Source: Microbacterium flavum
GTDB taxonomy: Bacteria; Actinomycetota; Actinomycetes; Actinomycetales; Microbacteriaceae
Assembly: GCF_018717645.1 (NCBI RefSeq)
Contig: NZ_JAFLHG010000001.1
Span: 1-64,000, forward strand
Reading direction: 5' to 3'
DNA: 64,000 nt
Shown: positions 9,252 through 17,068 of the stretch, piece by piece
Layout: each line of letters opens with the position of its first letter
Position numbering within the stretch: position 1 is the stretch's first letter
Notes under the pieces: generated by a model
What the model was told of the DNA's origin: nothing
Database searches by the model: none
The model's input: the letters and a program-made list of their open reading frames with translations, nothing else
Program-made: the position numbers and the translations under genes

Positions 9252-10586
9252 TCAGTTGTTGTAGCCGGCCTGGATGTCGCTCAGGACCGTCGCCTGGTCC
9301 TTGCCGTCCACCCAGTCGACCATGCCCTTCCAGAACGACCCGGAGCCGACCGTGGCGGGCATCAGGTCCGAGGCGTCGAAACGCACCGTGGTGTTCGGGT
9401 CCTGCAGGAGCTTCATCGCATCGACGAGGAACTCGCTGGAGGCCTTGTTCGGGTCGGCCTTCAGGTTCGCGGAGATGGCACCGCCCTCGCTGACGCGCGC
9501 GTCGGCGAACTCGGGGCTGGACATGAACTCCAGGACCTTCTGGGTGGCTTCGCTGTCGGAGAAGCCCGCGACGAACTCGCCGCCGACCTCGATGGTCGCT
9601 GCACCCTCCTTGTAGCCCGGGAGCACGAAGGCGTAGACGTCACCGTCCGGGGCCACCTTGGGGGTCTCCCCCGCCGCGGTCTTCACCGTGAGGAAGTTCG
9701 CGGTGAGGAACGATGCCTGGTGGGTCATCGGGCACGAGCCGTCCGCGACCTTGGCCGCGACGTCGCCGAAGGCGGTGCTGTTGATGCTCTTGACATCACC
9801 GAAGCCGGCGTTGACGTACGACGGGTTGAGCAGGATGTCGCCCACCGCGCTGAACGCGTCCGCGATCGGCTGATCGGTGAACTTCACGTCGTTGGCGACC
9901 CACTGGTCGTAGACCTCGGGGCCGGACTGACGCAGGACGAGGTCCTCGACCCAGTCGGTGCCGGGCCAGCCCGATGCGCCGCCGGACTCGAAGCCCGCGC
10001 ACCAGGGCGCCGAGCCGGTCTTCTCCTGGATGGTCTTGGTGAGGGCGAGCAGCTCGTCCCACGTCTTCGGGACCTCGACGCCCCACTCCTTGAACTTCGC
10101 CGGCGAGTACCAGACGTAGCCCTTGATGTTCGCGAGCATCGGTGCGGAGTAGAACGTGTCGTCGAACGTGCCGTACTTCTTCCAGTCGGGCGACCAGTTG
10201 GCATCCACGTTGTCCTCGACGCCCTTCGGCGCCGCCTTGACGTCGCCGGTGCCGACGAGCGTCTTCAGGAGACCGGGCTGCGGGACGATCGCGATGTCGG
10301 GTGCGTCGCCACCGGTGACCTTGGTGACGATGTTCGCCTCGAAGCTCTTGTCACCGGTGTACTGCACGGTGATCCCGCTGTCCTTGCCCCAGTCGTCGAA
10401 GACCTTCTGCAGGGCGTCCGCCTCGGAGCCCGTGATTCCGCCCGCGATGCGGACCGTGCCTCCGGCGTCGCCGCTCGCGTCACCCCCGCCCGTGCTGCCG
10501 CCGCCTTCCGCGCAGCCGGCCAGTGCCAGTCCCGCCACGCCCATGATGGCCAGTGGCGCAATCCAGCGCCGCCGTGACATCCCCAT
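9252..10586 (-). CDS. Sugar ABC transporter substrate-binding lipoprotein
   Basis: A 444-residue extracellular solute-binding protein (family 1, maltose type). It starts MGMSRRRWIAPLAIMGVAGL and has a lipobox LALAGC, so the mature protein should be a lipoprotein starting at that Cys, followed by a Gly/Ser linker. The body shows features of sugar binders such as GKDSGITVQYTGDKSF and many Trp residues that could stack against a sugar. The ATG at 10584-10586 has AGGAGGAA upstream, which decides the start over longer frames. It is first in the operon and divergent from the LacI gene; the operator palindrome at 10644-10655 lies in its promoter region. Confidence 0.92.
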   Translation of the reverse strand: MGMSRRRWIAPLAIMGVAGLALAGCAEGGGSTGGGDASGDAGGTVRIAGGITGSEADALQKVFDDWGKDSGITVQYTGDKSFEANIVTKVTGGDAPDIAIVPQPGLLKTLVGTGDVKAAPKGVEDNVDANWSPDWKKYGTFDDTFYSAPMLANIKGYVWYSPAKFKEWGVEVPKTWDELLALTKTIQEKTGSAPWCAGFESGGASGWPGTDWVEDLVLRQSGPEVYDQWVANDVKFTDQPIADAFSAVGDILLNPSYVNAGFGDVKSINSTAFGDVAAKVADGSCPMTHQASFLTANFLTVKTAAGETPKVAPDGDVYAFVLPGYKEGAATIEVGGEFVAGFSDSEATQKVLEFMSSPEFADARVSEGGAISANLKADPNKASSEFLVDAMKLLQDPNTTVRFDASDLMPATVGSGSFWKGMVDWVDGKDQATVLSDIQAGYNN

Positions 10587-10643
10587 GTGATTCCTCCTCA
10601 TTGAGTGCTCCGGATCATTCCTGATGCACACCGGTCCGCATAA

Positions 10644-10655
10644 GGAACCGGTTCC
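10644..10655. promoter_or_regulatory. LacI-type operator, proximal to the ABC operon
   Basis: GGAACCGGTTCC, a perfect 12-bp palindrome with the central CG typical of LacI-family operators. It lies 58 nt upstream of the binding-protein start. The regulator is presumably the adjacent divergent LacI protein; binding is inferred. Confidence 0.75.
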
Positions 10656-10754
10656 AGGCCAAAGTACTGGAGGCCCCCGCGGCATTCAAGGACCGGAAGA
10701 TCACAACCCGATAACACCCGCAGCAGCGCGCCGAAGAACAGGTGATACTGTCAG

Positions 10755-10765
10755 CAACCGGTTCC
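10755..10765. promoter_or_regulatory. LacI-type operator, proximal to lacI
   Basis: CAACCGGTTCC with perfect AACCGGTT core (10756-10763), plus an additional half-site CGGTTCC about 5 nt downstream. It sits 50 nt before the lacI start and fits autoregulation. The two operators are 111 bp apart, so looping or independent control of two promoters are both possible. Confidence 0.7.
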
Positions 10766-10814
10766 ACATCGGTTCCGAGACACCCCCGCTCGTACGCCTC
10801 GAGGAGGAGCGCCG

Positions 10815-11834
10815 ATGGCAGGCATCGCCGACGTCGCGGCCCGTGCGGGCGTCTCGAAGGCCACGGCCAGCCGCGCACTGAGCGGTGTCGGGTACGTGTC
10901 CTCGACGACCCAGGGTCGCGTCCGGCGCGCGGCGGAAGAGCTCGGCTATGTCCCGTCCGCCGGCGCGGTCGGTCTCGCGACGGGCCGCACCCAGAACATC
11001 GGCGTCGTCATGCCCTACGTCAACCGGTGGTTCTTCGCCGAGGTGCTCGAGGGCATTCAGCAGGCTCTCCTCGAGCAGGGCCTCGACCTCACCCTGTACG
11101 ACGCGAAGCCGGGCTCGGCGGGTCGGGCGCGCATCTTCGACGACTTCCTCGCGCGCAAGCGCTTCGATGGGCTCATCGCGGTCGGACTCGAGCCCGTCGA
11201 CCGCGAGCTCGAACTGCTCACACGCATCGACCGGCCGATCGTGAGCGTCGTGGGCTCGAGCGACCTCACGAGCGTCGTGGCCGTGGACGACGACTACGCG
11301 GCGTGCCGCGCGACGGAGCACCTCCTCGCCCTCGGCCACCGCGAGATCGTCTTCGTCGGGGGCGCGCCGGCGTCGCACTGGGCGCACGTCGACCAGCAGC
11401 GGCTCGCCGGGTATCAGCGCGCGATGGAGGAGGCGGGGCTGTCCGCGTTCGTCCGCCATGTGCACTCGGAGGTCACCCTCCCCGGCGGCTACGCCGCAGC
11501 GGCGGACCTGCTCAGCGACGCGCGAGACCGGCCGACCGCGATCGTCGGCGTGTGCGACGAGGTCGCGATCGGAGCGATCATCGCGGCGCGACGCCTCGGC
11601 ATCCAGGTACCGGCGGACCTCAGCGTGGTCGGCATCGACGACCACGAGTTCGCCGAGATGTTCGCCCTGACCACCCTGCAGCAGGTGCCGCGGGAACAGG
11701 GGCGCAGCGCGGTGGACGTCCTCCTGTCCGAGATCGCCGAGCCGGCCCGCGAGCGCACCGAGCTCCGGATGCCGGCGCGCCTGATCGTCCGCAGCTCCAC
11801 CGCGCCGCGACGCGAGCAGAGCTCGAGCCTCTGA
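10815..11834 (+). CDS. LacI-family transcriptional regulator
   Basis: A 339-residue repressor. The N-terminal helix-turn-helix and hinge read IADVAARAGVSKATASRALS followed by the family hinge region at about residues 45-60. The rest is a periplasmic-binding-protein-like sensor domain, with RTQNIGVVMPYVNRWFF at the domain start and VVGIDDHEFAEMFALT near the C-terminus. The ATG has GAGGAG upstream. It is divergent from the sugar ABC operon and shares its intergenic operators, so it should repress sugar uptake until a sugar ligand binds. The effector is unknown. Confidence 0.93.
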   Translation: MAGIADVAARAGVSKATASRALSGVGYVSSTTQGRVRRAAEELGYVPSAGAVGLATGRTQNIGVVMPYVNRWFFAEVLEGIQQALLEQGLDLTLYDAKPGSAGRARIFDDFLARKRFDGLIAVGLEPVDRELELLTRIDRPIVSVVGSSDLTSVVAVDDDYAACRATEHLLALGHREIVFVGGAPASHWAHVDQQRLAGYQRAMEEAGLSAFVRHVHSEVTLPGGYAAAADLLSDARDRPTAIVGVCDEVAIGAIIAARRLGIQVPADLSVVGIDDHEFAEMFALTTLQQVPREQGRSAVDVLLSEIAEPARERTELRMPARLIVRSSTAPRREQSSSL

Positions 11835-11839
11835 ACGCG

Positions 11840-11869
11840 GAAGACCCCCGGGCATGCCCGGGGGTCTTC
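11840..11869. terminator. Bidirectional terminator between lacI and rplL
   Basis: A perfect 30-bp inverted repeat (15-nt arms meeting at the centre, 11854/11855), rich in GGG/CCC, placed between convergent genes 6 nt after lacI and 26 nt after rplL. It should work for both strands. Confidence 0.85.
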
Positions 11870-11894
11870 ACTGCAGTTCTCCGAAGAGAGCCGA

Positions 11895-12278
11895 TTACTT
11901 CAGGGTGACCGAAGCGCCGGCCTCCTCGAGGGCAGCCTTCGCCTTCTCGGCGGTCTCCTTGTTCGCGCCCTCGAGCACGGCCTTGGGAGCACCGTCGACG
12001 ACGGCCTTGGCCTCGCCGAGGCCGAGCGAGGTGAGCTCGCGGACGACCTTGATGACCTGGATCTTCTTCTCGCCGGCGCCCTCGAGGATGACGTCGAACG
12101 AGTCCTTCTCCTCTTCGGCCTCAGCGGCGCCTGCGCCACCGGCGGCACCGGCCACGGCGACGGGGGCGGCGGCGGTGACCTCGAACTTCTCCTCGAACGC
12201 CTTCACGAAGTCGTTGAGCTCGACGAGGGTGAGGCCGGCGAACTGCTCGAGCAGCTCCTCAGTGGTGAGCTTAGCCAT
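11895..12278 (-). CDS. rplL: 50S ribosomal protein L7/L12
   Basis: A 127-residue stalk protein of the large ribosomal subunit. The N-terminal dimerisation helix ([20 protein letters not shown]), the Ala/Gly hinge ([13 protein letters not shown]) and the C-terminal factor-binding domain ([20 protein letters not shown]) are all present at normal length. It follows rplJ on the same strand with a 49-nt gap, the universal rplJ-rplL order. It recruits translation GTPases. The stop codon is followed by the bidirectional hairpin at 11840-11869; rpoB does not follow here. Confidence 0.98.
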   Translation of the reverse strand: MAKLTTEELLEQFAGLTLVELNDFVKAFEEKFEVTAAAPVAVAGAAGGAGAAEAEEEKDSFDVILEGAGEKKIQVIKVVRELTSLGLGEAKAVVDGAPKAVLEGANKETAEKAKAALEEAGASVTLK

Positions 12279-12327
12279 GATGTATCTCCTAGATAGATGG
12301 GGTGTGTGGTGAAGAGATCGCCACCGC

Positions 12328-12816
12328 TTACGCGGCTTCGGCGTTCTCCAGCTTTTCGCGAAGCGCGTCGATGGTGGCGGCAGCCTTGCCCATCGTCGCC
12401 TTCATCATGCCCGCAGCCTTCGCCAGCAGAACCTCACGGCTCTCGAGCGAGGCGTACTTGTTGACCTCGTCGGCACTCAGGGCGTTGCCCTCGAAGATGC
12501 CGCCCTTGATCACCAGAAGCGGGTTGGCCTTGGCGAAGTCACGAAGGGCCTTCGCCGTGGCGACGAAGTCGCCGTGGACGAATGCGACGGCCGAGGGGCC
12601 CTTGAGGTCCTCGTCCAGCGCCGTGATCCCCGCGTTGTTCGCGGCGATCTTGGTCAGCGTGTTCTTCACCACGGCGTACGACGCGTCCTGACGGATGTCG
12701 TTGCGCAGCTGCTTCAGCTGGGCAACCGTCAGACCGCGGTACTCGGTCAGCAGTACGGCGTTCGAGTCCTCGAAGTTCTTCGTGAGCTCGGCAACCGATG
12801 CGTCCTTCTGCGCCAT
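12328..12816 (-). CDS. rplJ: 50S ribosomal protein L10
   Basis: A 162-residue protein that anchors L7/L12 dimers on the ribosome. It starts [20 protein letters not shown], and the RNA-binding segment [20 protein letters not shown] and the C-terminal helix for L12 binding are visible. The ATG at 12814-12816 is preceded by AAGGAG. The frame is open far upstream, but that is the untranslated leader. In bacteria L10 represses its own operon by binding its mRNA leader, and the leader here carries a clear attenuator-like hairpin. Confidence 0.97.
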   Translation of the reverse strand: MAQKDASVAELTKNFEDSNAVLLTEYRGLTVAQLKQLRNDIRQDASYAVVKNTLTKIAANNAGITALDEDLKGPSAVAFVHGDFVATAKALRDFAKANPLLVIKGGIFEGNALSADEVNKYASLESREVLLAKAAGMMKATMGKAAATIDALREKLENAEAA

Positions 12817-13190
12817 GGTCACTCCTTGGATGTGTACGAGACGCCCCAGGATGCCGGGGCGCCGCCTCCGTCCGGGTCGGTCCACCCCTGTCAACGCGAA
12901 AAAGCTCCGGCGCAAGCGCACGGAGCTTCGGATCCGGTTTCCCGGGAGTTCTGTGACACCTGCGCGGGCCCCTGCGTGTGCAGAGCTTCGTCGGCATCCG
13001 CTCACGCGCACACCGAGACCAGCGGTCTTTGGCTCCTCGAAGTCTACGTGACGCTGCGGTGTCCGCCAAATCGGGCCGGCGTCCGAAAGACCCTACGATG
13101 AGGGAAGCGAGGACGATCATCGCGGCGCCGATGTCCGGTGACGACCTCGCCTCGGCGCTCGCCCGGCCGCACCGACCCCAGGACTGACGC
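12817..13190 (-). promoter_or_regulatory. rplJ 5' leader region
   Basis: This 374-nt stretch has no gene. On the minus strand it holds a hairpin in the middle (12902-12928) followed by five U residues, a second small hairpin GCCCC/GGGGC at 12843-12860 just upstream of the Shine-Dalgarno, and a repeated CGAAGCTCYG segment (12979-12990 and 12921-12930). The layout fits a ribosomal-protein leader controlled by L10 and attenuation. The promoter itself was not identified with confidence and probably lies beyond about 13000. Confidence 0.65.
12902..12928 (-). terminator. Attenuator hairpin in the rplJ leader
   Basis: Minus-strand arms AAGCTCCG and CGGAGCTT enclose GCGC-TT-GCGC with one bulged base, and UUUUU follows immediately. 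This is a canonical intrinsic terminator placed 86 nt before the rplJ start, so it must be conditional if the operon is expressed from upstream of it. Confidence 0.75.
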
Positions 13191-13859
13191 ATGTTCCGGA
13201 TGATCCTGCCCGACACCCTCCCCGACATCGTCGCCGCCGAGGAGGGCGCGACCCACGATGCGACCGCCGCGCAGGCGGATGCGGCGGCAGCCCGGACGCG
13301 GGCCGACTACGGCCGCGTCTCGCGCTGGGGGCTCGGCCTGCTCGGGACATTCGGCGCGGCGATCGGCTGCGGCCTGCTGGCGCACATGGTCGAGGTGCTC
13401 ACGAACGGACACGACCCGCTCGGCGACGGATTGATCGCCGTCCTCGTGCTCGTCATCGCCGCCGTTCCCCTCGTGCCGTCGCTCTGGCTCCTCCTCGCGC
13501 TGCACCGCTCGGGGCGGCGCCTGGCCCGCGCCGCCGGATCCTGGGCAGCCCAGGCGTTCCGCGAGGCACCCGGATCCTCCACGACGGGAGACTGGCTCGC
13601 CGCGCGCTTCCTCAGCTCCTCGTCCGACCTGGTCCTGCGCCTCGTCGGTTCGGCGCTCGCCGGGCTCGGCACCGTATTCGCCGCGTCTGCGGTGTACTAC
13701 GCGATCGCCGTCGCCCCGTCCGCCGCCGGAGTGACCGCCGGTCTGACGCTGACGATCCTGTTCGCGTCGGTGTGCGCAGGGCAGTTCGGCGGGGTCCAGC
13801 GGATCCAGAGCGGCGCTCTCGGGCGCGTCCCGCAGGCCGCGCCCGACGCCCGGCGGTGA
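13191..13859 (+). CDS. Hypothetical membrane protein, four helices
   Basis: A 222-residue protein I do not recognise. The N-terminal 40 residues are Ala/Asp-rich and soluble, followed by hydrophobic segments at about 45-67, 78-102, 150-172 and 178-200. The short cytoplasmic or external loop between helices 2 and 3 is Arg/Ala-rich. The ATG at 13191 is the only likely start in frame; no strong Shine-Dalgarno is seen. It is divergent from rplJ and is followed by the nuclease gene after 66 nt. Nothing indicates its function. Confidence 0.75.
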   Translation: MFRMILPDTLPDIVAAEEGATHDATAAQADAAAARTRADYGRVSRWGLGLLGTFGAAIGCGLLAHMVEVLTNGHDPLGDGLIAVLVLVIAAVPLVPSLWLLLALHRSGRRLARAAGSWAAQAFREAPGSSTTGDWLAARFLSSSSDLVLRLVGSALAGLGTVFAASAVYYAIAVAPSAAGVTAGLTLTILFASVCAGQFGGVQRIQSGALGRVPQAAPDARR

Positions 13860-13925
13860 CCCCGATCCACCCGGGCGGGGTGTCGGGGGGCAGCGGCGTC
13901 GGTCGGCCGGGTTAGCCTCGATGTC

Positions 13926-14609
13926 ATGAGTCCGGAGGCCTTCGCGCGCATCGCGCCTGATCTCGCCGCCCGGATCGTGGCGGACTCCCGTGATCGCGTC
14001 GGCTGGATGCGGGCCCGCTCGCGCGGGATCACCGCCACCGATGTCGCCCAGCTCACGAGCCACACCTCGATCGCGCGGGCGGCCGACGCGAAACTCGGCG
14101 CGGGGCGCGGCTTCTCCGGGAACGCCTACACCGATCACGGGCGACGCCGCGAGCCCGAGATCGCCGCCTGGGTGGCGGCGACGCACGGCATCCACCCTTC
14201 GTCGGCCCTCTTCCACGCCGTCGTCGAGAGGCGGCACCTCGCCACGCCCGACGGCATCACCGTGGATGCCGAGGGGCGCGTCACGCTCGCAGAGATCAAG
14301 ACGACCAACAAGACGTGGCGCTCGATCCCCCGGACCTATCTGCGTCAGGTGTGGTGGCAGCAGCACGTGCTCGGCGCCGAGCGCACGCTGGTCGTCTGGG
14401 AGGAGCACGACGGCTTCGTGCCCGTCGGAGACGAACCGCGCTGCGCGTGGGTCGAGCGGGATGAGCGGGAGATCGGACAGCTCGTGCGCCTTGCGACCGA
14501 GCTCATCGACGAGCTCTACCGCCGCACCATGGCACGTCGCGCCGTGAATCCCGACGTGCCCCCCGCGGGCCCCCGGGAGCCCTTCCGCGCGCTCGCCCTC
14601 GCCGACTGA
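13926..14609 (+). CDS. YqaJ-type exonuclease domain protein
   Basis: A 227-residue protein of the YqaJ/lambda-exonuclease-like PD-(D/E)XK nuclease family. Visible family elements are RSRGITATDVAQL (the GxxxSD-like box), an acidic helix in DHGRRREPEIAAW, the catalytic Asp in TPDGITVD and the E-x-K pair in LAEIKTTNK. Family members degrade or resect DNA, often beside phage recombinases. No recombinase or phage gene is adjacent here, so it is probably a chromosomal housekeeping or relic copy. A TAGCCT box (13913-13918) 7 nt before the ATG marks it as probably leaderless. Confidence 0.8.
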   Translation: MSPEAFARIAPDLAARIVADSRDRVGWMRARSRGITATDVAQLTSHTSIARAADAKLGAGRGFSGNAYTDHGRRREPEIAAWVAATHGIHPSSALFHAVVERRHLATPDGITVDAEGRVTLAEIKTTNKTWRSIPRTYLRQVWWQQHVLGAERTLVVWEEHDGFVPVGDEPRCAWVERDEREIGQLVRLATELIDELYRRTMARRAVNPDVPPAGPREPFRALALAD

Positions 14610-14617
14610 TCGGGATT

Positions 14618-14680
14618 GGTTGACGACGATCAACCATCGGCGTATAGTTGATCCGTCTCAACGGTTGACGTCGCTCAACC
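14618..14680. promoter_or_regulatory. Promoter with three MarR-type operators
   Basis: Three copies of the inverted repeat GTTGA-N6-TCAAC occur here: 14618-14635 (with full GGTTGA/TCAACC arms), 14647-14662 and 14663-14680 (full arms). A promoter overlaps them: -35 TTGACG at 14620-14625 and -10 TATAGT at 14643-14648, 17 nt apart. The first repeat covers the -35, the second covers the -10 and start region and the third lies downstream. The cognate repressor is presumably the MarR protein encoded after the exporter. Confidence 0.85.
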
Positions 14681-14736
14681 ATTGCCGCTCGGCACCGTCG
14701 CCTCACCTCTCCGCTCCACCCTCCGAAGGAATCCGC

Positions 14737-16473
14737 ATGTCCTCCACGCCTCCTCCCGCCTCCTCCGAGGCCGAGTCGAAGCCGCGCATGACCCACCGCC
14801 AGGTGCTCGAAGCCCTCTCCGGGCTCCTGCTCGGCATGTTCGTGTCGATGCTCGCATCCACCGTCGTCTCGACGTCGCTGCCCGTCATCATCCACGACCT
14901 CGACGGCAACCAGACGGCGTTCACCTGGGTCGTCACCGCCACCCTCCTCACGACCGCGATCTCCACGCCGATCTGGGGGAAGCTCGCCGACCTGACCAAT
15001 CGCAAGGTGCTCTTCCAGCTGGCGATCGTCATCTTCGTGCTCGCGACGGCGGCCGCGGGCTTCTCGACGAGCCCCGAGATGCTGATCGCGTTCCGCGCGG
15101 TGCAGGGTCTGGGCGCCGGCGGCCTCGCCGCCCTCAGCCAGGTGCTCATGGCCGACATCATCAGCCCGCGTGAACGCGGCCGCTACATGGGCCTGTTCGG
15201 CGCCGTCATGGCCGTCGCCACCATCGGCGGGCCCCTGCTCGGCGGCGTCATCACCGACGCCTGGGGCTGGCGCTGGAACTTCTTCGTCGCCGTCCCCTTC
15301 GCCGTGCTCGCGCTGATCCTCGTCCAGGCGACCCTGCACGTCCCGGTACGGCCCAAGAAGAAGACCTCGATCGACTACATCGGCATCGTTCTGCTGTCGG
15401 TCGCCGTCTCGATGCTGCTGATCTGGGTCACCAACGCCGGAACAGCCACCCAGGGCGACTGGTCGGATCTCGCCAACAACGACTGGTGGAGCCTGAACTC
15501 CGTGCTCATGGTCGGGGGCGCGATCCTCGCGGCCGTGCTGTTCATCATCGTCGAGCTGCGCTCGAAGGAGCCGCTGATCCCCCTGACTCTGTTCCGCAAT
15601 CGCACCTTCACCCTCTCGGTGATCGCGTCGATCGCGACCGGCATCGCCATGTTCGGCGCCTCGGTCTTCCTCAGCCAGTACATGCAGCTCGCACGCGGCG
15701 CGACGCCCACCGAGGCCGGCCTCATGACGATCCCGATGATCGGGGGGCTTCTCGTGGCATCCATCGGCGTCGGAGCACTGGTGACGAAGTACGGTCGCTG
15801 GAAGCCCTACCTGATCGTCGGATCGGTCCTGCTGATCGCAGGCTCGTCGCTGCTGTCGACGATCCACTACGACACGAACTTCCTCCTCGTCTCGATCTAC
15901 ATGTTCCTGCTCGGAGCCGGCGTCGGCATGACGATGCAGAACCTCGTTCTCGTCGTGCAGAACACGACCCGCCCCGAGGAGATCGGCGTCGCCAGCTCGG
16001 GCGTCACCTTCTTCCGCAGCCTGGGCGGCACCATCGGCGTCTCGGTGATGGGGGCGGCCCTCGCCGCTCGCGTCATCGACCTCGTGGCCGACCGCAAGGA
16101 CGACATCGCGACCGCGCTCATGAGCCTCGGCGACAAGGCGCCGTACTGGGGAGAGCAGCTCCAGTCCGGCGCGCTGCCGAAGGTGTCGGAGATGCCCGAG
16201 GCCCTGCGCATCGTGTTCGAGGACATCTACGCGAACGGCATCTCGCACTCGTTCCTCATCGCCGTTCCGTTCGCCGTGATCTCGCTCCTCGCGATCGTGT
16301 TCCTGCCGAACAAGTCGCTCACCACGATGACGACCGCGGAGCGCCTGCAGGCGAGCGAGGCCGACCTGGCGACCGTGTCGGTCCCCGAGGCGATGGCCAC
16401 GCTCACGGCGACCGGTTCGGTCCGCGTGGTGGATGGCGCCGAGCGGCGGGGCGGCGATGCGAACGCCCGCTGA
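14737..16473 (+). CDS. MFS drug exporter, DHA2 (EmrB/QacA) family
   Basis: A 578-residue, 14-helix proton antiporter. The signatures are FVSMLASTVVSTSLPVI in helix 1, WGKLADLTNRK (motif A) and FRAVQGLGAGGLAALSQVLM (motif B), then MGLFGAVMAVATIGGPLLGG (motif C of exporters). The start at 14737 is chosen because GAAGGA lies upstream and the operator-promoter region ends before it. The 3' end overlaps the MarR gene by 17 nt. This operon layout, with three operators in the promoter, predicts induction by the drug or metabolite that the MarR protein senses. The substrate is unknown. Confidence 0.92.
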   Translation: MSSTPPPASSEAESKPRMTHRQVLEALSGLLLGMFVSMLASTVVSTSLPVIIHDLDGNQTAFTWVVTATLLTTAISTPIWGKLADLTNRKVLFQLAIVIFVLATAAAGFSTSPEMLIAFRAVQGLGAGGLAALSQVLMADIISPRERGRYMGLFGAVMAVATIGGPLLGGVITDAWGWRWNFFVAVPFAVLALILVQATLHVPVRPKKKTSIDYIGIVLLSVAVSMLLIWVTNAGTATQGDWSDLANNDWWSLNSVLMVGGAILAAVLFIIVELRSKEPLIPLTLFRNRTFTLSVIASIATGIAMFGASVFLSQYMQLARGATPTEAGLMTIPMIGGLLVASIGVGALVTKYGRWKPYLIVGSVLLIAGSSLLSTIHYDTNFLLVSIYMFLLGAGVGMTMQNLVLVVQNTTRPEEIGVASSGVTFFRSLGGTIGVSVMGAALAARVIDLVADRKDDIATALMSLGDKAPYWGEQLQSGALPKVSEMPEALRIVFEDIYANGISHSFLIAVPFAVISLLAIVFLPNKSLTTMTTAERLQASEADLATVSVPEAMATLTATGSVRVVDGAERRGGDANAR

Positions 16474-16939
16474 GGCCGACTCGACGGCCACGGACGAGTT
16501 CCAGGCCCGCACCGATGCGGTGCGGGCCCTGGAGGGCGAGTTCGGCGAACTCATCGCACGCATGCGGCGCCACCTGATGGAGAACGCCCAGCGCGTGAGC
16601 CCGGGCATGCTGCCGGGGGCATACAAGGTCTTCACGACGATCGTCCACCGTGCATGCATCGCTCAGTCGGCGCTCGCGGAGCACCTCGTGGTCGACAAGG
16701 GCCAGCTCAGCCGGACGGTCCGCAAGCTCGAGCAGCTCGGGCTCATCCGGCGCGACCCGGACCCCGAGGACGGACGGGCCAGCATCCTCTCCCCGACGGA
16801 GCTCGGGCTGGAGCGTCTCGCGGCGGCCCGCGCTCCGCAGGAGGACACTCTCGTGAAGGCGCTGCACGGCTGGCCGATCGACGACATCCGGAACCTCACC
16901 CGTCTGCTGCACGCGCTGACGACCAGCTCCCTGCCCTGA
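16457..16939 (+). CDS. MarR-family transcriptional regulator
   Basis: A 160-residue winged-helix regulator. The recognition helix region reads QSALAEHLVVDKGQLSRTVR and the wing contains DPDPEDGRASILSPTELG, the usual D-x-R-wing pattern. The ATG at 16457 follows a G-rich stretch; an ATG at 16433 in the same frame is an alternative. It is co-transcribed with and overlaps the DHA2 exporter, and very likely represses that promoter by binding the GTTGA-N6-TCAAC repeats. The ligand is unknown. Confidence 0.9.
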   Translation: MRTPAEADSTATDEFQARTDAVRALEGEFGELIARMRRHLMENAQRVSPGMLPGAYKVFTTIVHRACIAQSALAEHLVVDKGQLSRTVRKLEQLGLIRRDPDPEDGRASILSPTELGLERLAAARAPQEDTLVKALHGWPIDDIRNLTRLLHALTTSSLP

Positions 16940-17068
16940 CCACGAGCGGGGACGGCGACCTTCTCGGTCCGGTAGCACCCGCGTAACACGTCTGAGACAT
17001 ATCCGCGGTTGACTGGGTGTCACCCCAGGCACTCTGCTGGCGACGTCGACACGCGGAAGGATACGTCC

